From NCBI RefSeq assembly GCF_902167145.1, contig NC_050097.1, positions 167,554,923 through 167,618,922 on the forward strand: a DNA stretch of 64,000 bases. The letters run 5' to 3'. A program made the position numbers and the translations under genes. Each line of letters opens with the position of its first letter. The first letter of the stretch is position 1. The notes beneath the pieces were generated by a model. The model had not been told where the DNA came from, did no database searches, and saw only the letters and a list, made by a program, of their open reading frames with translations. Origin of the DNA: Zea mays. Lineage: Eukaryota; Streptophyta; Magnoliopsida; Poales; Poaceae. Positions 1 through 10,765 of this stretch are shown here, one piece after another.

Positions 1-473
1 AATATTCCATTTAAGACTTTTAATGCTTCTTATGTTTTAACTAACAAATCAGGAAAAGTAGTTGCCAAATATATTGGGGGCAAACACAAGGGCTCCAAGA
101 CTTGTGTTTGGGTACCCAAGGTGCTCGTTTCTAATGTGAAAGGACCCAAGACCATTTGGGTACCTAAGAACAAGGCTTAAATTGTTTTGCAGCTTTATGC
201 ATTCGGGGCTCAAGTTGGATTATTGATAGCGGATGCACAAATCATATGACACGGGAGAAAAGGATGTTCTCCTCCTACGAGAAAAACGAAGATCCCCAAA
301 GAGCTATTACATTGGGGGATGGAAATCAAGGTTTGGTCAAAGGACTTGGTAAAATTGCTATATCACCTGACCATTCCATTTCCAATGTTTTTCTTGTAGA
401 TTCTTTAGATTACAACTTGATTTCAGTTTCTCAATTATGCAAAATGGTTACAACTGTCTTTTTACGGATATAA
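1..473 (+). pseudogene. Copia gag C-terminus and aspartic protease remnant
   Basis: Bases 1-180 read in frame 1 as a basic gag tail with the repeated motif WVPK (WVPKVLVSNVKGPK then WVPKNKA) and a TAA at 178-180. A second frame from 216 gives WIIDSGCTNHMT, the Copia aspartic protease active site (D-S-G, Asp at 225-227). It continues through the conserved stretch NVFLVDSLDYNLISVSQLC before stopping at 471-473. The protease would cleave the Gag-Pol polyprotein inside the virus-like particle. The frame change between gag and protease and the stop at 473 show that the copy cannot make a full polyprotein. The zinc knuckle lies upstream of the window. Confidence 0.8.
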
Positions 474-554
474 GTGTTTCTGTCTTTAGAAAAAGTGATG
501 ATTCAGTAGCATTTAAGGGAGTATTAGAGGGTCAACTATACTTGCTTAATTGCT

Positions 555-1687
555 AAGACTAATATGGGTTGGCTCTGGCATCGCCGACTAGCCCATGTTG
601 GGATGAAGAATCTTCACTAGCTTCTAAAGGGAGAGCACATTTTGGGACTAACCAATGTTCATTTTGAGAAAGACAGGGTTTGTAGCGCATGTCAAGCAGT
701 AAAGCAAGTTGGCTCCCACCATCCACACCAGAACATCATGACGACCGATAGGTCGCTCGAGCTACTCCACATGGATTTATTCGGCCCGATCGCTTACATA
801 ACCATCGGAGGGAGTAAGTATTGTCTTGTAATTGTGGATGATTATTCTCGCATCACTTGGGTATTCTTTTTACAGGAAAAATCACAGACCCAAGATACTT
901 TAAAGGGATTCTTGAGATGAATGAGTTCGGATTGAGAATCAAAAAGATAAGAAGCGACAATGGGACAGAGTTCAAGAACTCTCAAATTGAAGGCTTTCTT
1001 GAGGATGAGGGCATCAAGCATGAGTTCTCTTCTCCCTACACACCTCAACAAAATGGTGTAGTGGAGAGGAAGAATAGAACTCTACTGGACATGGCAAGGA
1101 CCATGATTGATGAGTATAAGACTCCGGACCCGTTTTGGGCTGAGGCGATTAACACTGCCTGCTACTCCATCAACCGGTTATATCTTCACCGAATCCTCAA
1201 GAAAACATCGTATAAACTCCTCACTAGTAAAAAGCCCAATGTTTCATATTTTAGAGTCTTTGGTAGCAAATGCTTTATTCTTGTTAAAAGAGGTAGAAAA
1301 TCTAAATTTCCTCCTAAGGCTGTAGAAGGCTTTTTACTTGGTTATGACTCAAACACAAGGGCATATAGAGTCTTCAACAAATCCACTGGATCAGTTGAGG
1401 TTTCTTGTAACATTGTGTTTGATGAGACTAATGGCTCCCAAGTGGAGCAAGTTGATCTTGATGAACTAGATGATGAAGAGGCTCCGTGCGTCGCGCTAAG
1501 GAACATGTCCATTGGGGATGTGTGTCCTAAGGAATCCGAAGAGCCTACACAAGCACAAGATCAACCGACATCTTCTAATCAAGCATCTCCACCAACTCAA
1601 GATGAGGATCAGGCTCAAGACAATGAAGATGAAGATCAAGAGGATGAGTCACCTCAAGAGAAGGACAATGATCAAGGGGGGAGATGA
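555..1687 (+). pseudogene. Copia integrase (GAG-pre-integrase plus DDE core), broken
   Basis: The frame through 564 carries the zinc-binding start WLWHRRLAHVGMKN, with a TAG at 618-620. The DDE core follows: the first Asp is in HMDLFGP (about 771), the second in IRSDNGTEF (about 950) and the Glu in GVVERKNR (about 1062). A small deletion near 917 shifts the frame; the minus-strand sister copy has extra residues between KGFLR and NEFGL at this point. The C-terminal part (SYFRVFGSKCFILVKRG, GFLLGYDSNTRAYRV) is intact, followed by an acidic Q/D/E-rich linker ending at 1687. Integrase would insert the cDNA into host DNA. This copy is inactive. Confidence 0.9.
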
Positions 1688-1734
1688 AGTTGATCAAGAC
1701 AAGGAAGATGATAAGGGTCAAAGACCGCCACATG

Positions 1735-2330
1735 TGTGCAAGGTTCCAAGCCGATCCTAAGGAAGTTCACCTTAGGGCCGTGAAAAGAATAATGAGATAT
1801 TTAGTTTATACACCTAAGTTTGGTCTTTGGTACCCGAAGGGATCCACTTTTGGTTTAATAGGATATTCAGATGCCGATTGGGCAGGATATAAAATTGATA
1901 GGAAGAGCACATCAGGGACTTGTCAGTTTCTGGGGAGATCCCTGGTGTCTTGGGCTTCAAAGAAACAAAACTCAGTAGCTCTTTCCACCGCTGAAGCCGA
2001 GCACATTGCCGCAGGCCATTGCTGTGCACAATTACTTTGGATGAGGCAAACCCTCAGGGACTATGGCTACAAATTGAGCAAAGTCCCTCTCCTATGTGAT
2101 AATGAGAGTGCAATCCACATGGCGGATAATCCCGTTGAACACAGTCGCACTAAGCACATAGACATTCGGTATCACTTTTTGAGGGATCACCAACAAAGGG
2201 GGATATTGAGATAGCTTATGTTAGCACCAAAGAACAATTAGCCGATATATTTACCAAACCATTAGATGAGAAAACTTTTACCGAACTTAGGAATGAGCTA
2301 AACATTCTTGATTCTCGGAATTTTGATTAA
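1735..2330 (+). pseudogene. Copia RNase H, fused to the linker by loss of RT
   Basis: At about 1735 the sequence jumps from the pre-RT linker (VKDRH) straight into the end of the RT/RNase H connection (CARFQADPKEVHLRAVKR). In the minus-strand sister the corresponding points are about 1.06 kb apart, so the whole RT including YVDD has been removed. RNase H then reads in one frame, with SDADWAG, STAEAEHIAA and LLCDNESAIH carrying the acidic residues and SRTKHIDIRYHF near the end. A frameshift at about 2205 moves the last segment (STKEQLADIFTKPL) to another frame, which ends at about 2330. RNase H degrades the RNA of the RNA-DNA hybrid during reverse transcription. Confidence 0.88.
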
Positions 2331-3138
2331 AACATTGCACACATCGCTCATTTGTATACCTTTGATCATATCTCTTTCATGACTACGACTAATGTGTTTT
2401 CAAGTGTATTTCTATGCTAAGTCATAGATTGAAAGGGAAATGGAGTCTTCGGCGAAGACAAGGCTTGCACTCTACCGGTATATTTTATCCTTCGTTGTCA
2501 CTCCGCGTCGCTCTCCACTTTGGTATAATCCTCACTCATATTTATTTGTACCATTGGGGGAGAAAATAAAAGGGCTATCAAAGACTCCGTTTTTGGCGAT
2601 TAATGCCAAAGGGGGAGAAATATTAAGCCCAAAGCAAAAGGACCGCACCACCAAACTTCAAAAATTTTCGAAATGATGACTTATGTTTGTCTTTTCAATT
2701 GGTATATTATGATGAAAATTTTTAGTCGATATATTTCAAATTGGTATGTTGATTTTCAATTCATACATTTTCAAAAGCATCCCAAGTATAAGTTTTAGTT
2801 GGTATCTATCAAAATCCTCTTGAAAACTAAGAGGAGAATTTCATTCAGGGGGAGTTTTGTTTAAGTCAAAGGAAAAACATTTGAAACAGGGGGAGAAATT
2901 TCAAATCTTGAAAATGCTTCTCGAAATCTTATTCATATACCTTTGACTTTCCAAAACATGTGGTGCAAATGTGGTCCAAAATATTAAATAAAAGAAGCCA
3001 ACCATGCATATCTAGTAAAACTATAAATTGGTTTAATTCTAAGTAACCTATGCACTTACCTTATGCAAACTAGTTCAATTCTGCACTTATCTATTTGCTT
3101 TGGTTTGTGTTGGCATCAATCACCAAAAAGGGGGAGAT
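2331..3138 (+). other. Copia 3' untranslated region with repeated polypurine tracts
   Basis: No convincing gene was found between the end of pol and the LTR; an intact env-like frame, which some SIRE relatives carry, is not visible. The region is AT-rich and holds several GGGGGAGA-type purine runs, near 2555, 2611, 2847, 2890 and 3130. The last run abuts the LTR start and is the expected plus-strand primer. A small palindrome, TTGGCGATTAATGCCAA, lies near 2596. Confidence 0.7.
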
Positions 3139-4352
3139 TGAAAGGGAAATAGGATTTAACCTTTTCCTATAACTAATTTTGGTGGTTGAATGCCCAACAC
3201 AAATAATTGGACTAACTAGTTTGCTCGAGATTATATATTCTACAGGTGCATAAAGGTTCAACACAAACCAATAAAAGATCAAAGTTAGGGTCCAAAAAGA
3301 AAGGAGCAAAGAAACCGAAGAGTACCCTGGTCCGCCGTACCGGACTATCCGGTGTGCCACTGGACAGTGTCTGGTGCACTAGGGTCGTACCACTCCAAAC
3401 TCTTCGCCTTCGGGTGTCTCCAGCGCCACTCCGCTATAATTCACCAGAATATCCGGTGTGCCACCGGACTGTCCGGTGCACCAGCAGAGCAATGGCTCTT
3501 CAGTGCAACGGTCGACTGCACAGTGCCCCTGACAGCGCTACAGTTCGTGGCAGATTTCAGAGCAGAGGTCAGAGGCGCATCGGACAGTCCTGTCCGGTGC
3601 GGCACCGGACTGTCCGGTGCCACCAGAAGTCAGCACTCCAACGGTCGACTATGTCAGAACCCTAACGGTAGGGTGACATGGCTAGCGCACCGGACAGTGT
3701 TCGGTGGCGCACCGGACTGTCCAGTGCGCCCATCGACAACAGCCACCCCCAACAGTTGAATTGGTGGTTGAGGGCTATAAATACCCCCCCCAACCACCTC
3801 CACTTCAACAATCCAAGCATTCATTACACTCCATTCAATACAAGAGTAAAACACAACACTCCAAGACACAAATCAAAGCCACCGATCCGATCAAAGTCCC
3901 CAAATTCAATTCTAGTCTTTAGGACTTGTGAGAGGATCGTTCTTGTGTTTCTTTGTTGATCTTGTTGCTTGGTTGGCTTTCTTCTTCTTCATTCTTGTTC
4001 TTTAAGTGACTTGTAATCAAAGGAAGAAACACCAAGTGTGTGGTAGTCCTTGTGGGGTCTAAGTGACCCGTTTGATTAAGGAGAAAGCTCATTCGGTCTA
4101 AGTGACCGTTTGAGAGAGGGAAAAGGGTTGAAAGAGACCTGGTCTTTGTGACCACCTCAACGGGGACTAGGTTCTTTAGAACCGAACCTCGGTAAAACAA
4201 ATCACCGTGTCATCCGCTTTGTTTTCTTGGTTGATTTGTTTTTCCCTCTCTCCCGGACTCGGATTTTATTCTAACGCTAACCCTGGCTTGTAGTGTGTTT
4301 AAAGTTGTATATTTCAGTTTCCGCCTATCCACCCCCCCTCTAGGTACATTCA
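3139..4352 (+). repeat. Copia 3' LTR (Opie/Ji type)
   Basis: It begins TGAAAGGGAAATAGG directly after the purine tract AAAAAGGGGGAGAT and runs to a CA end at 4351-4352, after the C-rich run near 4330 that marks the 3' end of this LTR family. It matches the minus-strand LTRs at 23142-24414 and 58081-59189. The middle, about 3330-3730, is an array of CCGGAC-N-GTCCGG-like palindromes. The terminus is diverged from the family consensus, so the exact last bases are less certain than the start. Confidence 0.85.
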
Positions 4353-4608
4353 TAATGTTAATTATGTTGATATTCATATATGTTTTATAAAATACAAATA
4401 TGAATGGATTAATAAGATGCAGTTATCACCTTTATCCTTGTGCATTCTTATTCGCATATTAACTGATGAAGGTATGTCCTTCTTGACCTTCGTCTGATGA
4501 GCATTACGTCCATGCGGAGATAATGCTTCGAAAGACGAAGGTCCTTAATAGTTAACAATTGTGTTGCCTTATTCTTGACTCACAACATTTGAGAACAAGT
4601 GACCAACA
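4353..4608 (+). repeat. Tat-type LTR fragment, plus orientation
   Basis: Read on the minus strand, this begins TGTTGGTCACTTGTTCTC and follows the LTR of Tat3 (36658 onward), including the CTTCG and GAAGG-rich segments. It is therefore the last roughly 256 bp of a related LTR in the opposite orientation to Tat1 and Tat3. The other end is cut at the Copia LTR. No matching partner LTR was found. Confidence 0.6.
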
Positions 4609-4704
4609 GTGCCAAGACCCCTCCAACCTCGCTTGGCGTGTTTACGCTCGAGCGAAGTCAGGGTATAGGTTTCGAGCGAGGAGCAGGTTCTCTCGCCGGA
4701 GAGC
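4609..4704 (-). pseudogene. Gag fragment of the minus-strand RIRE2-like element, distal side of a solo LTR insertion
   Basis: When the solo LTR at 4705-17686 and one TSD copy are removed, the minus frame from 17692 upward continues through this segment without a stop (ending in residues like TLTSLERKHAKRGWRG). So the Tekay-type LTR landed inside the gag region of the element whose LTR is at 18484-19098. The identity as gag is inferred from position only; no domain is recognisable. Confidence 0.45.
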
Positions 4705-4705
4705 T

Positions 4706-4768
4706 GTAACACCCTGAATTTGGGGGTATAAAATTTCTTTTCTAATATCTACCAAATTCAGGTGTTAC
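4706..4768 (+). repeat. Terminal hairpin at the LTR start
   Basis: GTAACACCCTGAATTTGG at 4706-4723 is the inverted complement, with one bulged C, of CCAAATTCAGGTGTTAC at 4752-4768. The same hairpin is at 26459-26521. It lies in the first 65 bp of the LTR. Confidence 0.8.
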
Positions 4769-6339
4769 TCTCTCTTTTCCTTACTTTTCTTTTCTTTTTC
4801 CTAAATAGTGAGGAATTATTTTGTTGTATATCTATGTGTAAGCCTAGTAAATTAAAACCGAAGTGCTTTGATTGTCGCATCATGCTAGAGCATACTTTTA
4901 TTTTGTTTGATGAGTGATTTTGTGGAGCATTCGTTTAATAAGAAATTCGATTTGAAATCATGGAGAGAATAGGAAAGAACAAAAGATAAAGAAATGGGAA
5001 AGAAAAACAGGAAAAGGCACATCCCTTCCTTCCTTTCCCGACTGGCCCAATTGCCCCCCGCTCGCGCCCGTGGCCCAGGAGGCCCAACCCACACCTTTCC
5101 CACCCCACTCCGCTCGCCAGCCCAGCGGCCACCCCCGGCCGGCTCACGCGCGTGGCCCACCCAGCGCAGCGCGCTCCTCCCCCCAAATCCTAGCTGCCGC
5201 ATAGCGCCCCTGCCCCAGCCGGCCCTAGTGCCGCCGCCACCTGTGGGTGGGTCCCACCCACCAAGCCGTCGCCCGCCCATCTCTCTCCCTTCCTCATCTT
5301 CTCTCCTGCTTCCCCACGATCTCCCACTCAAGCCCTAGGATGCGCTCATTCTCTCCTCTCCCCAAACCGCCAGCGCCGACCTCCTCTCCCTCCTCCCCGT
5401 CCCCCTCCTCCCCGTGCTCGCGGCGTGCGCGGCCTAGAGCTCGGCCAGCGCGGCTCACGGCCTTGCGCGCGTGCGGCTGGAGATCGCCCTGCGTGGCATG
5501 CACCCTGGTCCAGCCATGGCGCCCCGGCACGGCGCGCGATGCGCGGCCAGCCCGCCCGCGGCTTGCTCGCGGCCGCCGGCGCGGCGCAGCCAGCCCGCCT
5601 GCGACGCGCTTGCAGCGGCGACCCGTGACGCGGCTCACGGCCATGGCGCGGCAGTCGGCGTGGCGGCCCGCGTGGCCAGCCTGCGCGGCGGCCTGCCCGG
5701 CGCCGCGGCTCGTGGCCAGCCTGCTCGGCCTCTGCCCGGCGTGATGGCTCGCGGCCAGCCAGCGCGGCGCGCGCGGCCTAGCTCCCAACCCGATGCCGAG
5801 CCCTCCCAAGCGCGCCTGTCCTGCGTGCCCAGGCTTTTGGCCCCCGACTCCCTAGCCCGCTGTGGTGTGCTCCCAGTGGGCCCTGGCCAGCATCCAGCCG
5901 TCGTGGTCGACCGAAAGGCCACCCTCGCCGAGCTCCTCTCGTCGTGTTAGTTCTCATGTGCGCAGTGGAGAACGAGAAGAAGAAGCAATCATCCTGTTCA
6001 TGGGTGAGGTGGTTGTGGCTACATGAGATCCCATCGTTTTGAACTGTGAACTAGTACGTATTTAATGTGTGTGCATCGCAAATACATTTGATCCTGTTCT
6101 GACTATGGTAACTTCGTAATCATGTCGAGTACACGTTAATAATAGTATTTTGTCGCATCACAGGATTTAGCTATTTAATTGATTACTTGTTTGTCCAATG
6201 ATTAATAAAATAACATTCTAATTTAGGTATAGCTCTAACCTGTTCTCGTATAAATACCCGTTAATGTGATTATGTCGATGCAAATGTTGTAATTAACACT
6301 TTCTTAATAGGGATCAGTTAGCGATTCTAGCTTATCGTC

Positions 6340-6470
6340 GCACTGTTTTCGCGTGTTGTTGCGTGTTGTTTCATGTGTTGTCGTGCGTGTTGTTTGCACG
6401 CGTTGTCGTGCGCCGTTCGCGTGTGTCACGCGCCTTGCCGCGCGTTGTCCGCGCGCGAGATTAAACCGTT
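6340..6470. repeat. Degenerate CG/TG-rich short-repeat tract in the LTR
   Basis: This is a run of variants of CGCGTGTTGT, GTCGTGCG and CGCGCC with alternating purine-pyrimidine stretches. The equivalent tract is at about 27965-28180 in the second Tekay-type LTR, where it is longer, so its length is variable. No coding content is proposed. Confidence 0.6.
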
Positions 6471-6830
6471 CGCTTATAATTACTCATGTGAATTAATTAG
6501 TTATTTATTTAATCATCAACAATTAAATTAGTAAGTTAGTCGAAACTAAGTAGTAGTGTTAATTTACATTTGATTAATATCAATTAATATAGAAATGTCT
6601 GATTAAATATTCTAATTAATATTTAAATAGCGTAAACCCGTTAACTTCTCGACCATAGCTCCAACTATTGTGTTTCTTTTTCCTCGTGTGACCGTAGTAG
6701 CGCGCTCTATTATGTTTTGCATGTTTTATTATGTTTATCTTTGAATGGTGTAATGTTCTTATGCATATATATATGTTTGTTTGCTTGTGCCTGTTTGTCT
6801 TCGCTTCGCATTGCGATTAGATTGCAATTC

Positions 6831-7414
6831 TGTTGGGGACTTGTTCTCAAATGCTCTGCCTTAAGAACAAGGCAACATAAAATGTTAAATGTTAACGTCC
6901 TTCGTCCATGAAACATTATTCCCCTGAGGATAATGAGCCTTGAACGAAGGTTGATGAGAATATAATTACGAAGCTCAAGTCTTCGTAATAAAATTTCAAT
7001 AGATTGTATAAGATAACATAAAATAAAGGGTATGAAAGAGTAAATAAATCATAGACGAATTATATTATATTTACTCAATATATTGAATCATTGAACACAA
7101 TAATACCTCTGCCTTGGCAAAGGTTGGATCCCGAAAGATGCGATTGCAATTACCAGAATGCGTGAACAGTAAAGGAATATTGTTCACTATTTATAGGCAC
7201 AGGACACAGCCTGTGAGGAATTACAATTATGCCCCTCATAAAAGTTTACAACATTGACTCAGACCTTTATGGACTAAAAGGTCATTCTATCTTTAAGTCG
7301 GTTTGTAATACCGAAGCTTCGTGAAGAGGAACCTTCGGCCATCTCATACAAACAGCTTCAGCCGAAAGCCACTTCTTCCTAGAAGACCTTCGGCGACGAA
7401 GCATAGACCCAACA
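6831..7414 (-). repeat. Tat1 3' LTR
   Basis: 584 bp, TGTTGGGGACTTG to GACCCAACA. It is the same length as the 5' LTR, with about three base differences. On the coding strand a TATA-like TATAAATA lies at 7188-7195. On its internal side (7415 onward) the minus strand reads GCGAAAGGGGCTAC, the likely polypurine tract. Confidence 0.93.
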
Positions 7415-7490
7415 GTAGCCCCTTTCGCGGTGCTAGATCGTTTTTCGTAACGAGCTTGATCCGTGAAAAAAGTCTCTTAAGCTTCGGAGC

Positions 7491-7517
7491 GCCGAAGGTC
7501 TAAAAAACACCTTCCCT
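7491..7517 (+). repeat. Upstream copy of the motif that brackets the antisense gene
   Basis: GCCGAAGG followed by AAAAAACACCTTCCCT. A near-identical motif lies downstream of the gene at 10966-10991. Equivalent upstream and downstream copies flank the Tat3 antisense gene at 37386-37413 and 40964-40988. Confidence 0.65.
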
Positions 7518-7672
7518 GAGCTCGTTGTCGAGAAACGATTCAATTTCCCAGCACGTAGCGGCCCCACCTTGCAGAGTTACTGTTTGGTCTCTGCGGTCCA
7601 CCACGCAGCGAGTGCGAGCGGGTGTCCGCCTGGTGTAAAAATCCTGGCGCTTCGCCTTCTTACCTGCAGTAC

Positions 7673-7680
7673 TATATAAA
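7673..7680 (+). promoter_or_regulatory. TATA box of the Tat1 antisense gene
   Basis: TATATAAA, preceded by CTGCAGTAC, lies about 190 bases upstream of the ATG at 7866. Tat3 has CATATAAATA at 37471-37480, about 170 bases before its likely start. Position and conservation between copies support a dedicated plus-strand promoter, independent of the LTR promoter on the other strand. Confidence 0.6.
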
Positions 7681-7865
7681 CAGACGAGTAGGTGTGAAGT
7701 TACCACAGCATTCATTGCTATTTGCACTGTTTTGCTGCCAAAATTTTTAACCATCGCTGAAGCTTGTCTCTCGGAATCGAACGAAGCTCCAGTTTGAAGC
7801 CTGCTTCGTCAGAAGAAAAAACTTCGGAAGAACAAAGTATTAAATTTCCACAAATTCATAATTAA

Positions 7866-10765
7866 ATGGCCAGAGTGCGCTCTACCGCCAGGGTTGAGCG
7901 TGAGAGGGGCGAAACTGAAGCTTCGGAGACTGTTCCCATCTCCGAAGCCATGCAACGATCTGGGCTGGTGACTTCGGAAAAGATCCCTAGTGATGATGCA
8001 GAACAAGCAGAACAAGCAATCGCTGAAGCAGAAGAAGAAGATATTGAGGAAACTGATCCCGAAGATGATTATCGCATTGCCATGCCAAGCAAGCCCAGCC
8101 ACTTGGACTTCGGGAAATCTACTATTTCGAAAGCTGATCTCTCTAAGATGGTAAAGTCGGGCTTTTTTAATGAAAATCAGAAGAAGCTATTACGCTTCGG
8201 GGGAGAAGAGACTACCCCAAAGCCGGAGAAGGATGAAATTGTTATTTTCAAAAGCTTTCTAAAGGCTGGATTAAGATTCCCCCTACATGGGATTATTGCA
8301 GAGGTACTGAAGAGGTTCGGTATCTATTTTCACCAGTTGACCCCTAACGCTATCGTTAGGCTTAATGTTTATATCTGGGCGCTCCGAAGCCAAGCAGTGG
8401 AGCCATTTGCGGATAGCTTTTGCCGGGTTCACGAGCTGCATTATCAGACGAAGGCTAGAAAGGATGGATTGCACGACAATTTTGGTTGCTATAACTTCGC
8501 CTATCGGAAAACCACAAAGTTTCCTGTAATCAGCTACCGAAGCAAATGGGCAGCAGGCTGGAAGTCGGAGTGGTTCTATGTCAAGGTTGATGACGACAAG
8601 GAGAAGCTTGTGCAAAGTCCACTCGAACTAATCTTCGGAGAAACCCGACCTCGCTGCAACATGACACCCGAAGGTCCAACACAACAAGCAATGAATGAAT
8701 TCAGAATTATTGCAGAGCATATCAGTACAAGGGACCTGGTTCAGGAGTTTTTGGCTTTCAAAGTTTTTCCCAGTTTGAAAGAATGGGAAATGCCGAAGCT
8801 AAAGGGGGAGAAGAAAGAAGGTGAACTTGTACGTTTACCTTACTATTTCAAGTTTAAAAAGTACTTTAAAACACCTTGCCAAGAGTGGCTAGATACAATT
8901 GAAGTAATGTGCAATGAAATACTTGGCAATTATTCCAAAAAAGAAGATCAGTTGATGACCGCAGCCTTCGGCACCCGTCCGAAGCGAAGGCTAAATCGAG
9001 TGCTGGACGCCTTGGGTTTTGAATACCCTGACTATGAAAATCTGAACAAAGGTGTCGGAGGCCAGAAAAGGAAAAGGATAACTGAAGCCTTAAATGAAGA
9101 CGAAAAAGAACCACCAAAGAAGAAAATTCCGAAGAAGAGGAAAGCATCTTCTCCGAAGCGAAAAATATCCGACGAAGAAGAAAACCCCGCATCACCCTCT
9201 GCCACTGATGTGGAGGAAATTTTGAAGGTAATGACTGAATCCCTGCCTGCGAAGCTAAGTCCATTGAGGCCTCAACTGACAAAGTTTTTTCAGAAGGAAA
9301 AGGAGCCCGAAAAAATGAAGAAAACAACTAAAGTAAAGAGACAGAGAATCATCGGTGTGACAGAGGTCATTGACAAGACACCGCCAAGAGCTTCAGCTCA
9401 GAAGACACCAGCGGCTGAAGAAAGGACAGATATTGAAATCACACCTTCGGAGGTTGCAGCTGCCGAAGCTGCCTCAGTTGAAGATTTGAACCTGGAGAGC
9501 ACAATTGAACATATTGACAAAATACTGCTAGACATGGCCACAGAAGAAGCCACCACTGCCGCCGAAGAGGCCACGGCCGCAGCGTCGGGGAAAGGAAAGG
9601 AAATTGCTAACGAAGCTTCAGAACACGAAGCCTTCATGTTCCAGAATTTAGTTAGAGAAAAACTGTCAAAAGCTGAAATAGAAGAGCTTAGAGAGTATGC
9701 CAAATCCTGCGGATACAAACCTGGAGCACTCCTCTTCGGAGGCATTGATGACGAAAAATTAGATTGTATTCGAGATCAAACTGGAGCCAAAGTTATCGGT
9801 ACTCTGTCAAAGAGTATCGGTTTTCCGAAGCTAGAAACAGACATCAGCCGCTACCGACGACAACATATCGTTTATTTTATTCCAATTTTAAGGTGAACTT
9901 CTTTTCCCTTAACTTTTATTGTTTTTGATAATGAAAACATGTCTAACGAAGGTAGTTTTCGTACAGAGCATGCTGTTGAGCAAAGCCTTGAAAATGCAGC
10001 AAGATTTTGAAGACAAGAAACACGAAGTTATAATTGAAAATTTAGAAAGCAAAATAAAGGAGCAAACAGCTGCTGTTGAGAAGAAGAACTTTGAGCTCCA
10101 AGCAACTGAAGGTTTATTGGCGGAGGCCGAAGCTAAAATAACAGAACTGAACACGAAGCTTCTCCGCCAATCTGAGCAGTTTGAGCAAGAAAAGCAAGAT
10201 CTTAATGTAAAACTTGAAGCCGAAGCTCAACAAAATTCAGACTTGAAAAAACTATTGACGGGCCTTCAAGAAAAATGTTTGGAGTCCAGCAACAAATGTA
10301 TTCAACGATTAAGAAAAATTTTCCACTCAGTTGGAGCCAGCAGTGAGAAATTCACCCCCTCAGCTGAAGATTTACCGAAGACCTTCGAACATATTGGGGG
10401 TGAAATTGACGAGCTCGACGAAGTTATAGCTGGGCACGGTGACTTCTGTGCCTGGGTAGCTTCTCGGGGCACTGCTGCAGCTTTCCTAAAAGCTGGCTGC
10501 GATCACGGAAAGATTGTCAATAGGCCAAATTTCACTTTATCACCATCAATCCTAGATGACATTCCTGATCTCGCCCGAAGTATCTCCAATAGATTTATAA
10601 AAATGATATGGACAAAAGGTGGACGAGAAAAGGCTGGAGACGAAGCTCGGAGTCATCTTGAACCAGTAAGAAATCATACCTTGTGCTTACCTTTTCCTTC
10701 AAGCTCGATTTTGACTTACAACAACTTAATTCATGTAGGATGACGAAGCCGAAGTCGATGATTGA
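7866..10765 (+). CDS. Antisense (convergent) Tat gene, three exons, intact
   Basis: The proposed exons are 7866-9869, 9967-10665 and 10739-10765, giving about 909 aa. Intron 1 (97 nt) is GT-AG in phase 0 and joins frames to give MLLSKALK, matching LILSKALK after the same intron in the copy at 33446. Intron 2 (73 nt) has the donor GTAAGA and a CATGTAG acceptor. Residues about 85-390 hold a globular domain with KAGLRFPLHGIIAEVLKRFG and HQLTPNAIVRL, like the plant 'putative gypsy type transposon' (Transposase_28) family, recalled and not searched. A Lys-rich NLS-like linker (KRKR at 401-404, PPKKKIPKKRK at 416-426) and an Ala/Glu-rich region follow. Exon 2 encodes a heptad-rich coiled coil and a helical domain (GGEIDELDEVIAGHGDFCAW). 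The function is unknown. A 76-nt alternative for intron 1 (9893-9968) also keeps the frame. Confidence 0.8.

Larger units (their letters stand above)
1..4352 (+). mobile_element. Copia LTR retrotransposon (SIRE/Opie-Ji type), 3' part
   Basis: The window opens inside a plus-strand Copia element. Reading left to right there is a gag tail, a protease motif, the integrase, RNase H, an untranslated 3' region with purine tracts, and the 3' LTR. The order protease-integrase-(RT)-RNase H is diagnostic of Copia. The protein is closely similar to the minus-strand Copia pol at 60067-62797, so both belong to one family. The copy is dead: the RT is deleted, and there are frameshifts and stops. The 5' LTR lies outside the window, so no target-site duplication can be checked. 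The family name is inferred from the LTR's CCGGAC palindromes and its TGAAAGGGAAAT start. Confidence 0.9.

Noticed and set aside
2440..2676. Env-like gene in the Copia 3' region
   Set aside because: The 78-codon frame has no signal peptide or membrane segment and overlaps purine-tract repeats; no env-like protein is supported.
5247..5950. Long overlapping frames on both strands
   Set aside because: They lie in a GC-rich zone of a solo LTR, contain only Ala/Arg/Pro-rich low-complexity text, and are open on both strands at once, as expected from base composition.
7500..7754. Minus-strand 84-codon frame upstream of the antisense gene
   Set aside because: It sits in the promoter region of the plus-strand gene, has no counterpart in Tat3 and no motif.
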